Source: Lentzea indica (lineage in GTDB: Bacteria; Actinomycetota; Actinomycetes; Mycobacteriales; Pseudonocardiaceae). Taken from it: a stretch of DNA of 53,085 nt. This document shows positions 9,152 to 17,863 of this stretch, one piece after another. The notes beneath the pieces were generated by a model. It saw only the letters and a program-made list of their open reading frames with translations. It was not told the DNA's origin and did no database searches. The stretch lies in NCBI RefSeq assembly GCF_012184385.1, contig NZ_VSRL01000040.1, positions 1 through 53,085 on the forward strand, read 5' to 3'. Each line of letters opens with the position of its first letter. Position 1 is the first letter of the stretch. The position numbers were made by a program, and so were the translations under genes.

Positions 9152-10344
9152 TGAGGGGTGCCAGAACTCTGCACTCACCAGCTGAACTGCGGTGATGGGT
9201 GTGTGCTGTCGCCTGACGGCATGATCGTGAATGTGGCGCTGCGACTGTTGTACTTCGTCTTCGTTCGGCTTGTCGGTTGGCTGGTTCTGCTCGGCCGGTC
9301 GTCGGCGGTCAAAGACGTGGAGTTGCTCGTTCTGCGGCACGAGGTCGCCGTGTTGCGCCGTACCCATGGTCGCCCGCGGTTGGATTGGGCTGATCGTGCG
9401 GTGCTGACCGCGTTGGTGCGGCGCCTACCGAACTGGTTGCGGGATCATCGCTTGGTGACGCCGGGCACCGTGCTGCGGTGGCATCGGCGCCTAGTGGCGA
9501 AGAAGTGGACCTACCCGAACCGGACCGGACGCCGTCCGGTCGACGGCACCGTCGTGGCGTTGATCGAGCGGATGGCGCGGGAGAATGCCGGCTGGGGTTA
9601 CCGCCGTATCCAAGGTGAGTTGCTTAAGCTCGGCCACCGGGTAGCCGCGTCGACCGTCCGTCGTGTGCGCAGGCGTCTGCGGATACCGCCCTCGCCGACT
9701 CGGGACACCGACACGTCGTGGCAGCGGTTTCTGCGTGCTCAAGCGGTGAGCATGCTGGCGTGCGACTTCTTCCACGTCGACTGCGCGGTCACTTTGAAGC
9801 GGGTGTACGTGTTCTTCGTGATTGAGGTCGGCACCCGCTATGTCCACATCCTCGGCACCACGACGAACCCCGACGGGCTGTGGACTACCCAGCAGGCTCG
9901 CAACTTCCTTATGAGGCTCGATGATCGGGCCAGCGACTTTCGATTCCTGGTTCGTGACCGGGCTGGCCAGTTCGCGGCGTCGTTCGATGCCGTTCTCGCT
10001 GACGCCGGGATCGACGTCGTGAAGATCCCGCCGCGGTGTCCGCGAGCCAACTGCTATGCCGAACGGTTCGTCGGCACCGTCAGACGAGAGCTCACTGACC
10101 GGCTGCTCGTCATCAACGAGCATCACCTGAAGTCGGTACTGAACCGCTATCTGTCCCAGTACAACCACTGTCGGCCACACAGAGCGCGCCACCACACGCC
10201 ACCGCGATCAGACCACCCGATCCCAGAGCCGGGCTGCAAGTCCATACGGCGCCGGCCAGTCCTAGGCGGCTTGATCAACGGGTACGAACCTGCAGCAGCC
10301 TGAAGCGCACGTCAGACCGTTGGGCGTAGTTTTGGCACCCCACA
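9152..10344 (+). mobile_element. insertion sequence with imperfect 17-bp TG...CA inverted repeats
   Basis: A 1193-bp element with one transposase gene. The left end (9152-9168) begins TGAGGGGTGCC and the right end (10328-10344) finishes GGCACCCCACA; read inward they match at 15 of 17 positions and show the usual 5'-TG...CA-3' termini. No target-site duplication is visible at the flanks, which suggests an old insertion or later rearrangement. The right end lies about 30 bases from the stop of the truncated MMPL gene. Confidence 0.8.
9221..10303 (+). CDS. DDE integrase-core transposase
   Basis: A 360-residue transposase. A hydrophobic N-terminal segment and HEVAVLRR precede an HTH region. The integrase core has the first aspartate in ACDFFHVD, the second in FLVRDRAGQF and the glutamate in NCYAERFVGT, followed by YNHCRPHRA. 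This is the single-ORF, rve-domain type common in actinomycetes (IS3/IS481-like). All three catalytic residues are present and the frame is intact, so it may be active. ATG at 9221 was chosen because the conserved N-terminus begins there. Confidence 0.88.
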   Translation: MIVNVALRLLYFVFVRLVGWLVLLGRSSAVKDVELLVLRHEVAVLRRTHGRPRLDWADRAVLTALVRRLPNWLRDHRLVTPGTVLRWHRRLVAKKWTYPNRTGRRPVDGTVVALIERMARENAGWGYRRIQGELLKLGHRVAASTVRRVRRRLRIPPSPTRDTDTSWQRFLRAQAVSMLACDFFHVDCAVTLKRVYVFFVIEVGTRYVHILGTTTNPDGLWTTQQARNFLMRLDDRASDFRFLVRDRAGQFAASFDAVLADAGIDVVKIPPRCPRANCYAERFVGTVRRELTDRLLVINEHHLKSVLNRYLSQYNHCRPHRARHHTPPRSDHPIPEPGCKSIRRRPVLGGLINGYEPAAA

Positions 10345-10375
10345 GGTTCTCGCAGGCCGTCATGGCGGTGATGCT

Positions 10376-11467
10376 TCAGACGCCCGCGCTCTCAGCCACC
10401 TTCGAACGCCGGCGGCCCGGCGTCCACCAGTTGAGGTCGCCGAGCACCGCCATCGTGGCCGGGACGAGCAGGCAGCGGACGACCGTCGCGTCCACGGCGA
10501 TCGCGACCGCTAGGCCGACGCCGAACATCTTGATCGTCGGGTCGTTGTTGGGCACGAACGCGAGGAAGACCCCGATCATGATCGCCGCCGCCGCGGTGAT
10601 CACCCGGCCGGTGCCGATCAGTCCCTCGCGGACCGAGCGCAGGTTGTCCCCCGTCGAGTTCCAGCGTCGTTGGACGTCGCTCAGCAGGAACACCTCGTAG
10701 TCCATCGACAGGCCGAACAACAGCGCGAAGAGCATGAGCGGCACGAAGCTCGGAATCGGCACCGGACCGGAGAGGCCGATCCACGTCACACCCCATCCCC
10801 AGGTGAACACCGCCGTCAGCGCACCGTAGGCCGCGCCGATGGAGAGGAGGTCCATCACCGCCGCCTTGATGGCCAGCAGCGGCGCCCGGAAGGACAGCAG
10901 CAGCACCGCGACCGACAACAGCAGTACGACACCGATGACGAGCGGCAGCTTGTCGGTGACCCGTTCGGCGAGGTCCGCCCTGGCGGCCGTGTTACCGCCG
11001 ACGTGCACGGTCATGCCCGGCACGGACTGGCTCCGCAGGCGATGGACGAGGTCCGCCGTCGCCGGGTCGCCGCCCGAGGTCGAGGCGATCACCTGGACCG
11101 TGACGACCCGCCCGTCCTCCTCCGACGGGGTAGCCGGCCCGACGGCGGCCACTCCCGGCTGGACTCGCACCATCGCCACGAGCGGGGACACGCGGGGATC
11201 GCCGGCATCGGCGACCGGCTCCGGCAACCGGCCGAGCACGGTGAGCGGCGTACCGGCGCCGGGACCGAACGCCGCCGAGACGGCGTCGTTCGCCTGACGG
11301 ACGGCGGTGACCTCCGGCGAGGATCCGGCGTCGAGCTGACCGAGTCGCAGATCGGCGGCCGGTGCGGCGAGCAGTGCCAGCAGCACGACCGCGAACCCGC
11401 CTGCCAGCCAGGGCTTTCGCGTCACGCGGTCAGCCTGGCGTGCCCAGAAGCCGCCGGAGCTGTCCAA
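10376..11467 (-). pseudogene. MMPL-family transporter, C-terminal half only
   Basis: A 363-residue frame matching the second half of an RND/MMPL transporter (normally about 700 residues): a first membrane helix near residues 20-40, a periplasmic loop, then a helix bundle containing GLSMDYEVFLLS, the conserved second-half motif. The usual N-terminal helix and loop are absent. An in-frame stop lies at 11483-11485, and the only start is a TTG at 11467. Homology ends where the oppositely oriented ClpN-domain coding begins. The full transporter would export lipids or drugs; this fragment is probably non-functional. Confidence 0.72.
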
Positions 11468-11504
11468 ACCGTCGACGGAGCGCTACACCCAGCGCTCACG
11501 CCGG

Positions 11505-11924
11505 GTGATCGCGCTGGCCCGGCACCACGCGCGGTTCAGCGAGCGGATCGGCACCGAGCACCTGCTGCTCGGTTTGCTCGACGAGTCGGGCGGGCTGGCG
11601 GCCAAGACCATCGCGAAGCTCGAGTCCGGCGACGGCAGCACGCGCATCGCCGTGCTGAACCGGCTCGACAACGTGCCCAAGCAGCGGCCGGAGAAGCAGC
11701 CCTACTCGACGCACTGCAAGAAGTCCCTCGAACTGGCCGTCCGCGAGGCACTGCGGATGGGGCACATGTTCATCGGCACCGAGCACATCCTGCTCGGCGT
11801 GCTGCTCGAAGAAGACGGGACCGCGGCCGACGTGCTGCACAACACCGGTGTCACGCACGCGGCCGCGGCCGCTCACATCGAGAAAGTGGTCAACGGACCG
11901 CAGCAAGTGCTTCCGGGAGCGTGA
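11505..11924 (+). CDS. Clp N-domain protein, start region disrupted
   Basis: A 139-residue protein with two Clp N-terminal repeats ([19 protein letters not shown] and [21 protein letters not shown]), the substrate or adaptor-binding domain of ClpA/ClpC. No AAA+ domain follows, so it is a stand-alone ClpN protein. Family-like sequence (STERYTQRSRR) extends upstream of the GTG at 11505 to about 11472, but no ATG, GTG or TTG is found there, so the native start seems lost at the junction with the MMPL fragment. Its 3' end overlaps the end of priA by 35 bases, tail to tail. Confidence 0.65.
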   Translation: MIALARHHARFSERIGTEHLLLGLLDESGGLAAKTIAKLESGDGSTRIAVLNRLDNVPKQRPEKQPYSTHCKKSLELAVREALRMGHMFIGTEHILLGVLLEEDGTAADVLHNTGVTHAAAAAHIEKVVNGPQQVLPGA

Positions 11925-12621
11925 AAGCACCGGCGTACAGGGCCTTGCCGATGATCGTGCCTTCGACGCCGTCGCGTGACAGCTTCGACAGCGCGACGAG
12001 GTCGTCCACACTGGACACGCCGCCGGACGCGATCACCGGGGCGTCGGTGCGGGCGCAGACCTCGCTCAGGAGCTCCAGGTTCGGGCCCTTCAACGTGCCG
12101 TCCTTGGACACGTCCGTCACGACGTAGCGCGAGCAGCCGTCGCGGTCGAGCCGGTCGAGGACCTCCCAGAGGTCGCCGCCGTCCGACGTCCAGCCGCGGC
12201 CCTTGACCCGGTGGCCCAGCTCCGTGATGCGGACGTCCAGGCCCACCGCGATCTTCTCGCCGTGGGCGGCGATGGCCTTCGCGCACCACTCCGGGTCTTC
12301 CAGGGCGGCCGTGCCCAGGTTCACGCGGGCGCAGCCGGTGGCCAGGGCGGCCTCCAGCGACGCGTCGTCGCGAATGCCACCGGACAGCTCGACCTTGACG
12401 TCCAGCTCGCCGATGACGCGGGCCAGCAGCTCGCGGTTCGAGCCGCGGCCGAACGCCGCGTCGAGGTCGACGAGATGGATCCACTCCGCTCCGTCGCGCT
12501 GCCACTGCAACGCCGCGTCCAGCGGCTCGCCGTAGTTCGTCTCGGTACCGGCTTCGCCCTGCACGAGCCGGACGGCACGACCGTCGGCCACGTCAACAGC
12601 GGGGAGGAGTGTGAACGTCAC
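11890..12621 (-). CDS. priA: HisA/PriA: phosphoribosyl isomerase
   Basis: A 243-residue (beta/alpha)8 isomerase that converts ProFAR to PRFAR in histidine synthesis; in actinobacteria PriA usually also performs the TrpF reaction. Visible: [15 protein letters not shown] with the catalytic aspartate on strand 1, [38 protein letters not shown] with the second acid, and IASGGVSS for phosphate binding. The GTG start overlaps the stop of the upstream secreted-protein gene (GTGA), so translation is probably coupled. hisF, which usually follows, is absent; a ClpN gene converges instead. Confidence 0.92.
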   Translation of the reverse strand: MTFTLLPAVDVADGRAVRLVQGEAGTETNYGEPLDAALQWQRDGAEWIHLVDLDAAFGRGSNRELLARVIGELDVKVELSGGIRDDASLEAALATGCARVNLGTAALEDPEWCAKAIAAHGEKIAVGLDVRITELGHRVKGRGWTSDGGDLWEVLDRLDRDGCSRYVVTDVSKDGTLKGPNLELLSEVCARTDAPVIASGGVSSVDDLVALSKLSRDGVEGTIIGKALYAGAFTLPEALAAVR

Positions 12622-14162
12622 CCGCTCAGCCTAGCGTCCCCCAGCACGAGCGCGGCCACGCGCTCCTGGGCGTCGGTGGCCCGCGGGAACTTCGACGGAA
12701 CCGGCGTGCCGGGACCCGTCGCGGCAGGTCCGACGCCCGTCCACGGACCGAAGACCATGATTCCGGCGAAGGCGGGGTGCTGCTGCGCCAGTGCCATGTA
12801 CAGGTACTGGGTGCTTTCGAGGTCCGCGTCCGTCCTGTCCGCGCACCCCGACTGCGGCGCGGCTTCCGGCAGCAGGAAGAGCTCCTTGCCCGCGGCGCGC
12901 TCTTCGAGCTTGGTCATGCGGGCCTCGAGGTCGTCGTAGCCGATGCAGTACTCGTCGAAGCCGACCCAGTCGACGGCGGCGGGCACTGTGAAGCTGTCGT
13001 CGATCTTGATGCCGGCCTCGATCAGCATGACCTTCTTGTCCGGGAACGTGTTCTTGATCTGCTGGGCCGAGAACTCGACGTCCGCGAAGCTCGCGCCGCG
13101 GTGGAACGGCTCGTCCTGCAGCACGAACCCGGCGACGCGGTCGAGGTACGGGCGCACCTTGTCGGCGAGAACCTGCCAGCGCGCGGCGGCGTTCGGGTAC
13201 AGCGGGCACCCGGCCGCGTCGCAGTCGAAGAACTCGTTGCCCGTGTGGACGACGCAGCCCGCCGGTGCGCAGTCGTTCAGCACCTCGGGACGGTAGGCGT
13301 CGACGTCGCTGATCTGGACCCAGTTGAGGTTGCTGCGGCCACGGACCTCCGGCAGGTGGTTGCCGCCGGCCTTGGTGAGCCGCGCCCCGAAGTAGCCGTA
13401 GTAGCGCAGGTTCGATCCCGGCCGCTTGCGCAGGTCGTCCGAGTTCAGCTGCTCGATGCGAAGATCGTCGACGAGGCTGACGGTCCTGTCGTTGTCGGAG
13501 TAGCGGCCGAGGTAGACCCACAGCCTCTCCGTCGGCACCGGCGTGCCCAGCGTGATCGCCTTGTGCTTGCCGTTGACCGTCAGGTCGAGCTGGGCACCGG
13601 AGAGCGCGAGCTTGACGTCGAACGAGCCGTCGTACTTGGCCGTGGCGAACGCCGGCAGCGTGACGGCGGGCTTGCCCGGCTGGAAGATCTGCACGCCTCC
13701 GTTGGCGCGCACCAGGAAGCCGAGATCGATGTCCTCATTGGACACATAGCCCCAGCTGTTCGCCGAGCGGGCGAGGGCGATCGACGACCAGTCGCCGGAC
13801 GTGCGATTGCCCGCGACCGGGGTCAACGTCGCCGAGATCGACGACCCGGTGGACGGCGCGTCGAGCCGCACGGCCGTCGTGCCGAGGTGCATCGACAGCT
13901 TGCCGCGGTGGTTCGGGTGGTTGACCTGCGCGAACCACGGACGTGGCACGTCACCGGTGTTCCACTTGCCGGACACCCGGCTGTACGTGACAGCGCCGGT
14001 GCCCTGACGCTGCTTGAGGTTGTCGTTCAGGCCGTACGCCGGATCGGCGTCGACGGCGTTGTCGAAGTTGTCGTGGAACGGTGCCGGTGCGGCGAGTGCG
14101 CCCCCAGGCACGGCGACGGAGGCAGCCACGATCGCGGCTACCGTCAGCAGTCGTGTGATCAC
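12618..14162 (-). CDS. secreted protein: lectin-like N-terminus plus glycosidase-like C-terminus
   Basis: A 514-residue exported protein. The GTG at 14162 gives a signal peptide of about 25 residues ([17 protein letters not shown] ... ALAA). Residues about 30-210 look beta-rich and ConA/LamG-like. The C-terminal 300 residues have barrel-like patterns: [28 protein letters not shown] and [10 protein letters not shown], with acidic residues placed as in glycoside hydrolases. The family is not recognised with certainty. Unusually, it lies inside the his operon: its start overlaps the hisH stop and its stop overlaps the priA start, each by four bases. Whether it is translated with the his enzymes is inference from these overlaps. 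Confidence 0.75.
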   Translation of the reverse strand: MITRLLTVAAIVAASVAVPGGALAAPAPFHDNFDNAVDADPAYGLNDNLKQRQGTGAVTYSRVSGKWNTGDVPRPWFAQVNHPNHRGKLSMHLGTTAVRLDAPSTGSSISATLTPVAGNRTSGDWSSIALARSANSWGYVSNEDIDLGFLVRANGGVQIFQPGKPAVTLPAFATAKYDGSFDVKLALSGAQLDLTVNGKHKAITLGTPVPTERLWVYLGRYSDNDRTVSLVDDLRIEQLNSDDLRKRPGSNLRYYGYFGARLTKAGGNHLPEVRGRSNLNWVQISDVDAYRPEVLNDCAPAGCVVHTGNEFFDCDAAGCPLYPNAAARWQVLADKVRPYLDRVAGFVLQDEPFHRGASFADVEFSAQQIKNTFPDKKVMLIEAGIKIDDSFTVPAAVDWVGFDEYCIGYDDLEARMTKLEERAAGKELFLLPEAAPQSGCADRTDADLESTQYLYMALAQQHPAFAGIMVFGPWTGVGPAATGPGTPVPSKFPRATDAQERVAALVLGDARLSG

Positions 14163-14794
14163 GACAACGTAGTCAACCAGTTCCGCAGCAGGTGCGCTCC
14201 GGCATCGCCGGACTTCTCCGGGTGGAACTGGGTCGCCCACAGCGGCCCGTTCTCGACGGCGGCCACGAACTCGTCGCCGGCGTGGTCGGCCCACGTGACC
14301 AGCGGCGGCTTGATGTGCTCAGCGGGCTCCAGCTCCCACTTGCGCACGCCGTAGGAGTGCACGAAGTAGAACCGGGTGTCCTTGTCGAGGCCGGCGAAGA
14401 GCCGTGAACCCTCGGGCGCGCGGACCGTGTTCCAGCCCATGTGCGGGACGATCGGGGCTTCGAGACGCTCGACCGTGCCGGGCCACTCGCCGCAGCCCTC
14501 GGTCAGCACGCCGTGCTCGATGCCGCGTTCGAACAGGATCTGCATGCCCACGCAGATGCCCAGGACCGGCCGCCCACCCGCGAGGCGCTCGCCGATGATG
14601 CGGGCACCGCGCACCGAGTTCAGACCCTCCATGCAGGCCGCGTACGCACCGACACCGGGCACGACGAGCCCGTCGGCGTCGCGCGCGGCCTTCGCGTCCG
14701 AGGTCACCTCGACATGGGCGCCGACCCGCTGAAGCGCGCGCTCGGCCGAGCGCAGGTTGCCGGAGCCATAGTCAAGTACGACGACACGTGCCAC
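14159..14794 (-). CDS. hisH: HisH: imidazole glycerol phosphate synthase glutaminase subunit
   Basis: A 211-residue class I glutamine amidotransferase that supplies ammonia to His[13 protein letters not shown] at the N-terminus, the nucleophile cysteine in [13 protein letters not shown], and the catalytic His/Glu pair in QFHPEKSG are all present. The GTG at 14794 places the conserved strand at the N-terminus; an in-frame extension to 14824 is possible. It follows the membrane-protein gene by about 10 bases and its stop overlaps the next gene. HisF itself is not in the window. Confidence 0.93.
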   Translation of the reverse strand: MARVVVLDYGSGNLRSAERALQRVGAHVEVTSDAKAARDADGLVVPGVGAYAACMEGLNSVRGARIIGERLAGGRPVLGICVGMQILFERGIEHGVLTEGCGEWPGTVERLEAPIVPHMGWNTVRAPEGSRLFAGLDKDTRFYFVHSYGVRKWELEPAEHIKPPLVTWADHAGDEFVAAVENGPLWATQFHPEKSGDAGAHLLRNWLTTLS

Positions 14795-14804
14795 GTTGAC
14801 CAGG

Positions 14805-15617
14805 CTAGTCGGTCGGGGCGGCACCCTGCGTCACCGGGATGACCGGCAACACAGCGTTGATCGGTTTCCTGCGCACGAGCTGACGCCTGAGCATGACCAT
14901 GAGCGTGACCAGCAGCACGATGAGCAGAGCGCCGATGAGGTAGTACACGACGGCCGGGATGTTGAGCAAGACCGTCACCAACGCCGTCAGCACGATCAAC
15001 GGAAGGAACAGCGCCAGCGGCCACTTCTGCGCGTGTGGCGGCTCGAGCGTCTGCAGCACGATGTCCGCACGGCCCTCTTCGGTGAGCTCGGCGACCTGTG
15101 CGACCTCCGGCAGTCCCGCCGCGCGGAAGAAGTCCGGGATCGCCCTGGCGCCGTTCAGGAAGTCGCGAATGCGTTCGAGTGCGGCCTTGCGACCGGCCGC
15201 CGGGTGCAGCGCGGTGAGCTTGTCGATGGCGTCGAGCTGCCACTTCTCCTTCTCGCGCAGGTTGATCAGGCCCGCGGTCGAGCGGTCGAAGAGCTGCCCG
15301 GCCGGACCTGACTGCTTCGCCTGCGCGGACAGCCGCAGCACCGCCTCGGGCGACCCCCACATGGAGGCGCGGCCGAGCGTCGTGGTGAACAGGTAGAGCA
15401 GGGCGGCGTCGTCGTTCCACACGGCCAGCGCGGCACCGCCCGCGATCTTGCGCACCCTGTTCGCCATGTACGCGGCCTCGCTGAGCTTGGTGGCCGGCGG
15501 AGGCAGCAGCACCGTGCCGGACTGCACCGGGACGAGCGCCGCGGGGCCCACGTTGCCGCTGTGCATGGCCTTCTGCAGCTCGGCAGCGTTCAACGGGGTC
15601 CAGATCAGCATTCTCAC
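14805..15617 (-). CDS. conserved membrane protein upstream of hisH
   Basis: About 270 residues. The N-terminal two thirds is soluble and starts [16 protein letters not shown]; two adjacent hydrophobic helices follow near residues 185-235 ([20 protein letters not shown] and [20 protein letters not shown]), ending in a basic tail. GAGGA lies about 12 bases upstream of the GTG at 15617; ATGs at 15626 and 15611 are alternatives. No catalytic motif is recognised. It probably shares a transcript with hisH, only ten bases downstream. Function unknown. Confidence 0.65.
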   Translation of the reverse strand: MRMLIWTPLNAAELQKAMHSGNVGPAALVPVQSGTVLLPPPATKLSEAAYMANRVRKIAGGAALAVWNDDAALLYLFTTTLGRASMWGSPEAVLRLSAQAKQSGPAGQLFDRSTAGLINLREKEKWQLDAIDKLTALHPAAGRKAALERIRDFLNGARAIPDFFRAAGLPEVAQVAELTEEGRADIVLQTLEPPHAQKWPLALFLPLIVLTALVTVLLNIPAVVYYLIGALLIVLLVTLMVMLRRQLVRRKPINAVLPVIPVTQGAAPTD

Positions 15618-15685
15618 GTGCAACATCATTCCTCGTCGGCCGCGCGGGCCGAGGAGGACATGCCAAAAACCTTCCGGGCGGGGAG

Positions 15686-15716
15686 GCGGCCGCGCGACCC
15701 TGCCTCGCGCGGCCGC
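15686..15716 (-). terminator. GC-rich hairpin, candidate terminator
   Basis: A perfect 12-bp stem, GCGGCCGCGCGA pairing with TCGCGCGGCCGC, and a 7-base loop. It lies about 65 bases past the stop of the transketolase C-subunit gene and before the hisH-side membrane protein. No T-run follows, so termination would need the hairpin alone, as often in actinobacteria. Confidence 0.45.
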
Positions 15717-15781
15717 ACCACCCCTAAACGGCGCGAGAAGGCGCGCCGGTCCAGTCATCCCCCATGACTGCGAACATTTCT

Positions 15782-16675
15782 TCACCCCCTGAAGAAACTC
15801 CGCACAGCGCTCCCCAGCCCGACGACGTCGAGGTCGTGCGCCGCATCATGATCTTCGGCAGTGCCGTAGTTGCGGAGCTCTGCGTGTCGTTTGACACCTA
15901 TAGAACGAACACGGTGCGGGATTTGTTGCAGTGTCTCGGACACAAGATGAGATGAAGTTCCCTCGAGGTACGGCTCCACCACCATGACGTCGGCGTGGTC
16001 CGTCTGCTGCACCGCCTTGCGCAGTCCGTCCGAGTCGAACGGTCGGATCGTCGCCGCGTACAACACTGTGACGTCGGCGTTCTCCGAGTCGACCGCCTTG
16101 AGCACGCGGTCGAGCATCGGCCCGACAGCGAGCACCACACCGCGTTTTCCATGACGCAGCGCGGTGAATCCCTCACCCACCGGATACGCCTGCGTGTTCT
16201 CGTGCAGCGAAAGCCTGACGTAGACCCGATTGTCCTCCTTCAACGCTTGCCGCAGCAGAGGCGTGACCTCGTCCGGATGTCCAGGCACGTGCACAGTCCA
16301 GCCGGGAAGCGTGTCGAACAACGCCACGTCGCCTGGTGACTGGTGCGTGCGACCCCACACAGGGTCGTCATAGGACGCACCGATGCTCACGAACACCGCG
16401 CCCACGTCCTGATGCCCGATGTCGAGTTTGATCTGCTCGTACGGCCGTTCGACGAGGAACGGCGCGTAGCTGTGCACCACCGGACGCAGCCCCGCCAACG
16501 CCAGGCCGCTCGCCACGCCCACCATGGTCTGCTCGCGGATCCCGACGTCCACGACGCGTTCGTTCTCCTGAGGGAAGTTGCTGCTGGAGATCACCGCGGT
16601 GACCACCGTGACCCGCGGGTCGTTCTCGATCCCCTCGTTGACCGTCTGGATGAAGGCTTCACGCATCGTCGTCAT
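15782..16675 (-). CDS. transketolase, C-terminal (pyrimidine/transketolase-C) subunit
   Basis: A 297-residue subunit of a split transketolase. It has the pyrimidine-binding domain (ERVVDVGIREQTMVGVASGLAL, with the activating glutamate) and a C-terminal transketolase domain (DVTVLYAATIRPFD ... VVVEPYLEGT). Its ATG overlaps the stop of the N-terminal subunit gene (TGATG), so the two are made together and should form a heterotetramer using thiamine diphosphate. Split enzymes of this type act in pentose-phosphate or specialised sugar metabolism; the substrate is not evident. The pair is divergent from a SoxR-like regulator. Confidence 0.88.
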   Translation of the reverse strand: MTTMREAFIQTVNEGIENDPRVTVVTAVISSSNFPQENERVVDVGIREQTMVGVASGLALAGLRPVVHSYAPFLVERPYEQIKLDIGHQDVGAVFVSIGASYDDPVWGRTHQSPGDVALFDTLPGWTVHVPGHPDEVTPLLRQALKEDNRVYVRLSLHENTQAYPVGEGFTALRHGKRGVVLAVGPMLDRVLKAVDSENADVTVLYAATIRPFDSDGLRKAVQQTDHADVMVVEPYLEGTSSHLVSETLQQIPHRVRSIGVKRHAELRNYGTAEDHDAAHDLDVVGLGSAVRSFFRG

Positions 16676-17337
16676 CAGTAGCTCTTCTCGATCTTGGCGA
16701 CAACCGCGTACGGACGGTCGTGCGGCGCGGTCAGTGCGGTGAAGATGGCCTCGTGGTCGCGGCCGTCGATCTCGGCGGTCTGCCAGCCCTCGACGGCGAA
16801 GCGCCGCGCGATGCCACCGGGCCAGCCGTACATGGCTGACTCGTTGTCGATCACGATCGCGGTCAGGTTCGCGACCTTCAGCCGTGCCGCCACCGCGATC
16901 GCCTCGTGGTTGCTGCCCTCGTCCAGCTCCCCGTCGCCGACCAGCACGAACGTGCGCCCGCTGCTCTTGCCGATCCGCTGCCCGATCGCGGTCCCCACCG
17001 CGATCGGCAGTCCGTGGCCGAGCGAGCCGCTGCTGATCTCGACGCCGCGCACCAGCATCCGGTCGGGGTGCTGGCCCAGCGGGCTGTCCCACGACGTCCA
17101 GTCGTCCAAAATGGACTCTTCGATGAACCCCTTCTCCGCGAGGACCGCGTAGTAGGCCATCGGCCCGTGCCCTTTGGAGAGCAGGAACCGGTCACGGTCT
17201 GGATCGTCTGCGGTGGCCGGCGTGACGTTGAGAACGCGGTCGTAGAGGACCCAGAGCACGTCGATCGTGGAGGCAGCGGCCCACTCGTGCTTCTCGTCCC
17301 CGGTCATCCTCGCGAAGAGCTCTGGTATCCGTTGCAT
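16675..17337 (-). CDS. transketolase, N-terminal (TPP-binding) subunit
   Basis: A 220-residue thiamine-diphosphate-binding subunit. It has the conserved FLLSKGHGPMAYYAVLA segment, the SGSLGHGLPIAVG glycine-rich region, and the metal/TPP motif GDGELDEGSNHEA. At 220 residues it is shorter than many N-subunits (about 270-280), but core motifs are present. Its ATG lies close to a MerR-type promoter-like arrangement in the intergenic region, so transcription may be nearly leaderless and controlled by the divergent SoxR-like protein. Confidence 0.88.
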   Translation of the reverse strand: MQRIPELFARMTGDEKHEWAAASTIDVLWVLYDRVLNVTPATADDPDRDRFLLSKGHGPMAYYAVLAEKGFIEESILDDWTSWDSPLGQHPDRMLVRGVEISSGSLGHGLPIAVGTAIGQRIGKSSGRTFVLVGDGELDEGSNHEAIAVAARLKVANLTAIVIDNESAMYGWPGGIARRFAVEGWQTAEIDGRDHEAIFTALTAPHDRPYAVVAKIEKSY

Positions 17338-17352
17338 GGCACCAACTGTTCA

Positions 17353-17372
17353 ACCTCGACCATGCTGGAGGT
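17353..17372. promoter_or_regulatory. SoxR/MerR-type operator between regulator and transketolase genes
   Basis: A 20-bp dyad with outer arms ACCTC and GAGGT; 8 of 10 half-site positions are symmetric. On the minus strand it sits in a stretch starting TTGACC with a following AACAGT 19 bases away, the long spacer typical of MerR-family promoters, six to ten bases before the transketolase ATG. Operator identity is inferred from position and family knowledge. Confidence 0.6.
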
Positions 17373-17392
17373 CAAGCGGTTACCATGATCCG

Positions 17393-17857
17393 GTGAGCAA
17401 GTTGCCGGAAATGCTGACCATCGGCCAGGTCGCCGAACGCAGCGGCGTCCCCCACACGGCCCTGCGCTTCTACGAGGACCGGGGCCTGATCGCCTCCGTT
17501 CGCACCGCGGGCAACCAGCGGCGCTACCAACGTTCGGTGCTGCGCCGCCTGGCCTTCATCCGCACCGCGCAACGCGTGGGCCTCACCCTGGAGGACGTCC
17601 ACGACGCCCTCGCCCAACTGCCCGACAACCGCACGCCCACGAAGTCGGACTGGGAACGCCTCTCCCGCTCGTGGAAAACGGAGCTCGACGCCCGCATCGA
17701 CGCCCTGTTCCGCCTGCGTGACCGGCTGACCGGCTGCATCGGGTGCGGCTGCCTGTCGTTGCGCAGCTGCGCCCTGCAGAACATCGACGACGAGCAGGCG
17801 TCGAACGGGCCAGGCGCTCCCCGCCTCAAGCCGGTCATGGAGGGCGGAACGCTCTGA
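17393..17857 (+). CDS. soxR: SoxR-like redox-sensitive MerR regulator
   Basis: A 154-residue MerR-family activator. The N-terminal winged helix reads LTIGQVAERSGVPHTALRFYEDRGL; a dimerisation coil follows; the C-terminal cluster CIGCGCLSLRSC (CX2CXCX5C) is the [2Fe-2S] site of SoxR. SoxR senses redox-active compounds or superoxide and remodels promoters with long spacers. The GTG start was chosen just before LPEMLTIG. The divergent split transketolase is the likely target given the operator between them, suggesting redox-responsive sugar-phosphate metabolism. Confidence 0.88.
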   Translation: MSKLPEMLTIGQVAERSGVPHTALRFYEDRGLIASVRTAGNQRRYQRSVLRRLAFIRTAQRVGLTLEDVHDALAQLPDNRTPTKSDWERLSRSWKTELDARIDALFRLRDRLTGCIGCGCLSLRSCALQNIDDEQASNGPGAPRLKPVMEGGTL

Positions 17858-17863
17858 CCCGAG

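Noticed and set aside
12777-14354. Long plus-strand open frame opposite the secreted protein gene.
   Set aside because: It is antisense to a gene with a signal peptide and structured domains; composition is Arg/Val-rich as expected for a shadow frame.
15629-15781. Small plus-strand frame upstream of the hisH-side membrane gene.
   Set aside because: Arg-rich, spans the GC hairpin and has no conserved pattern.
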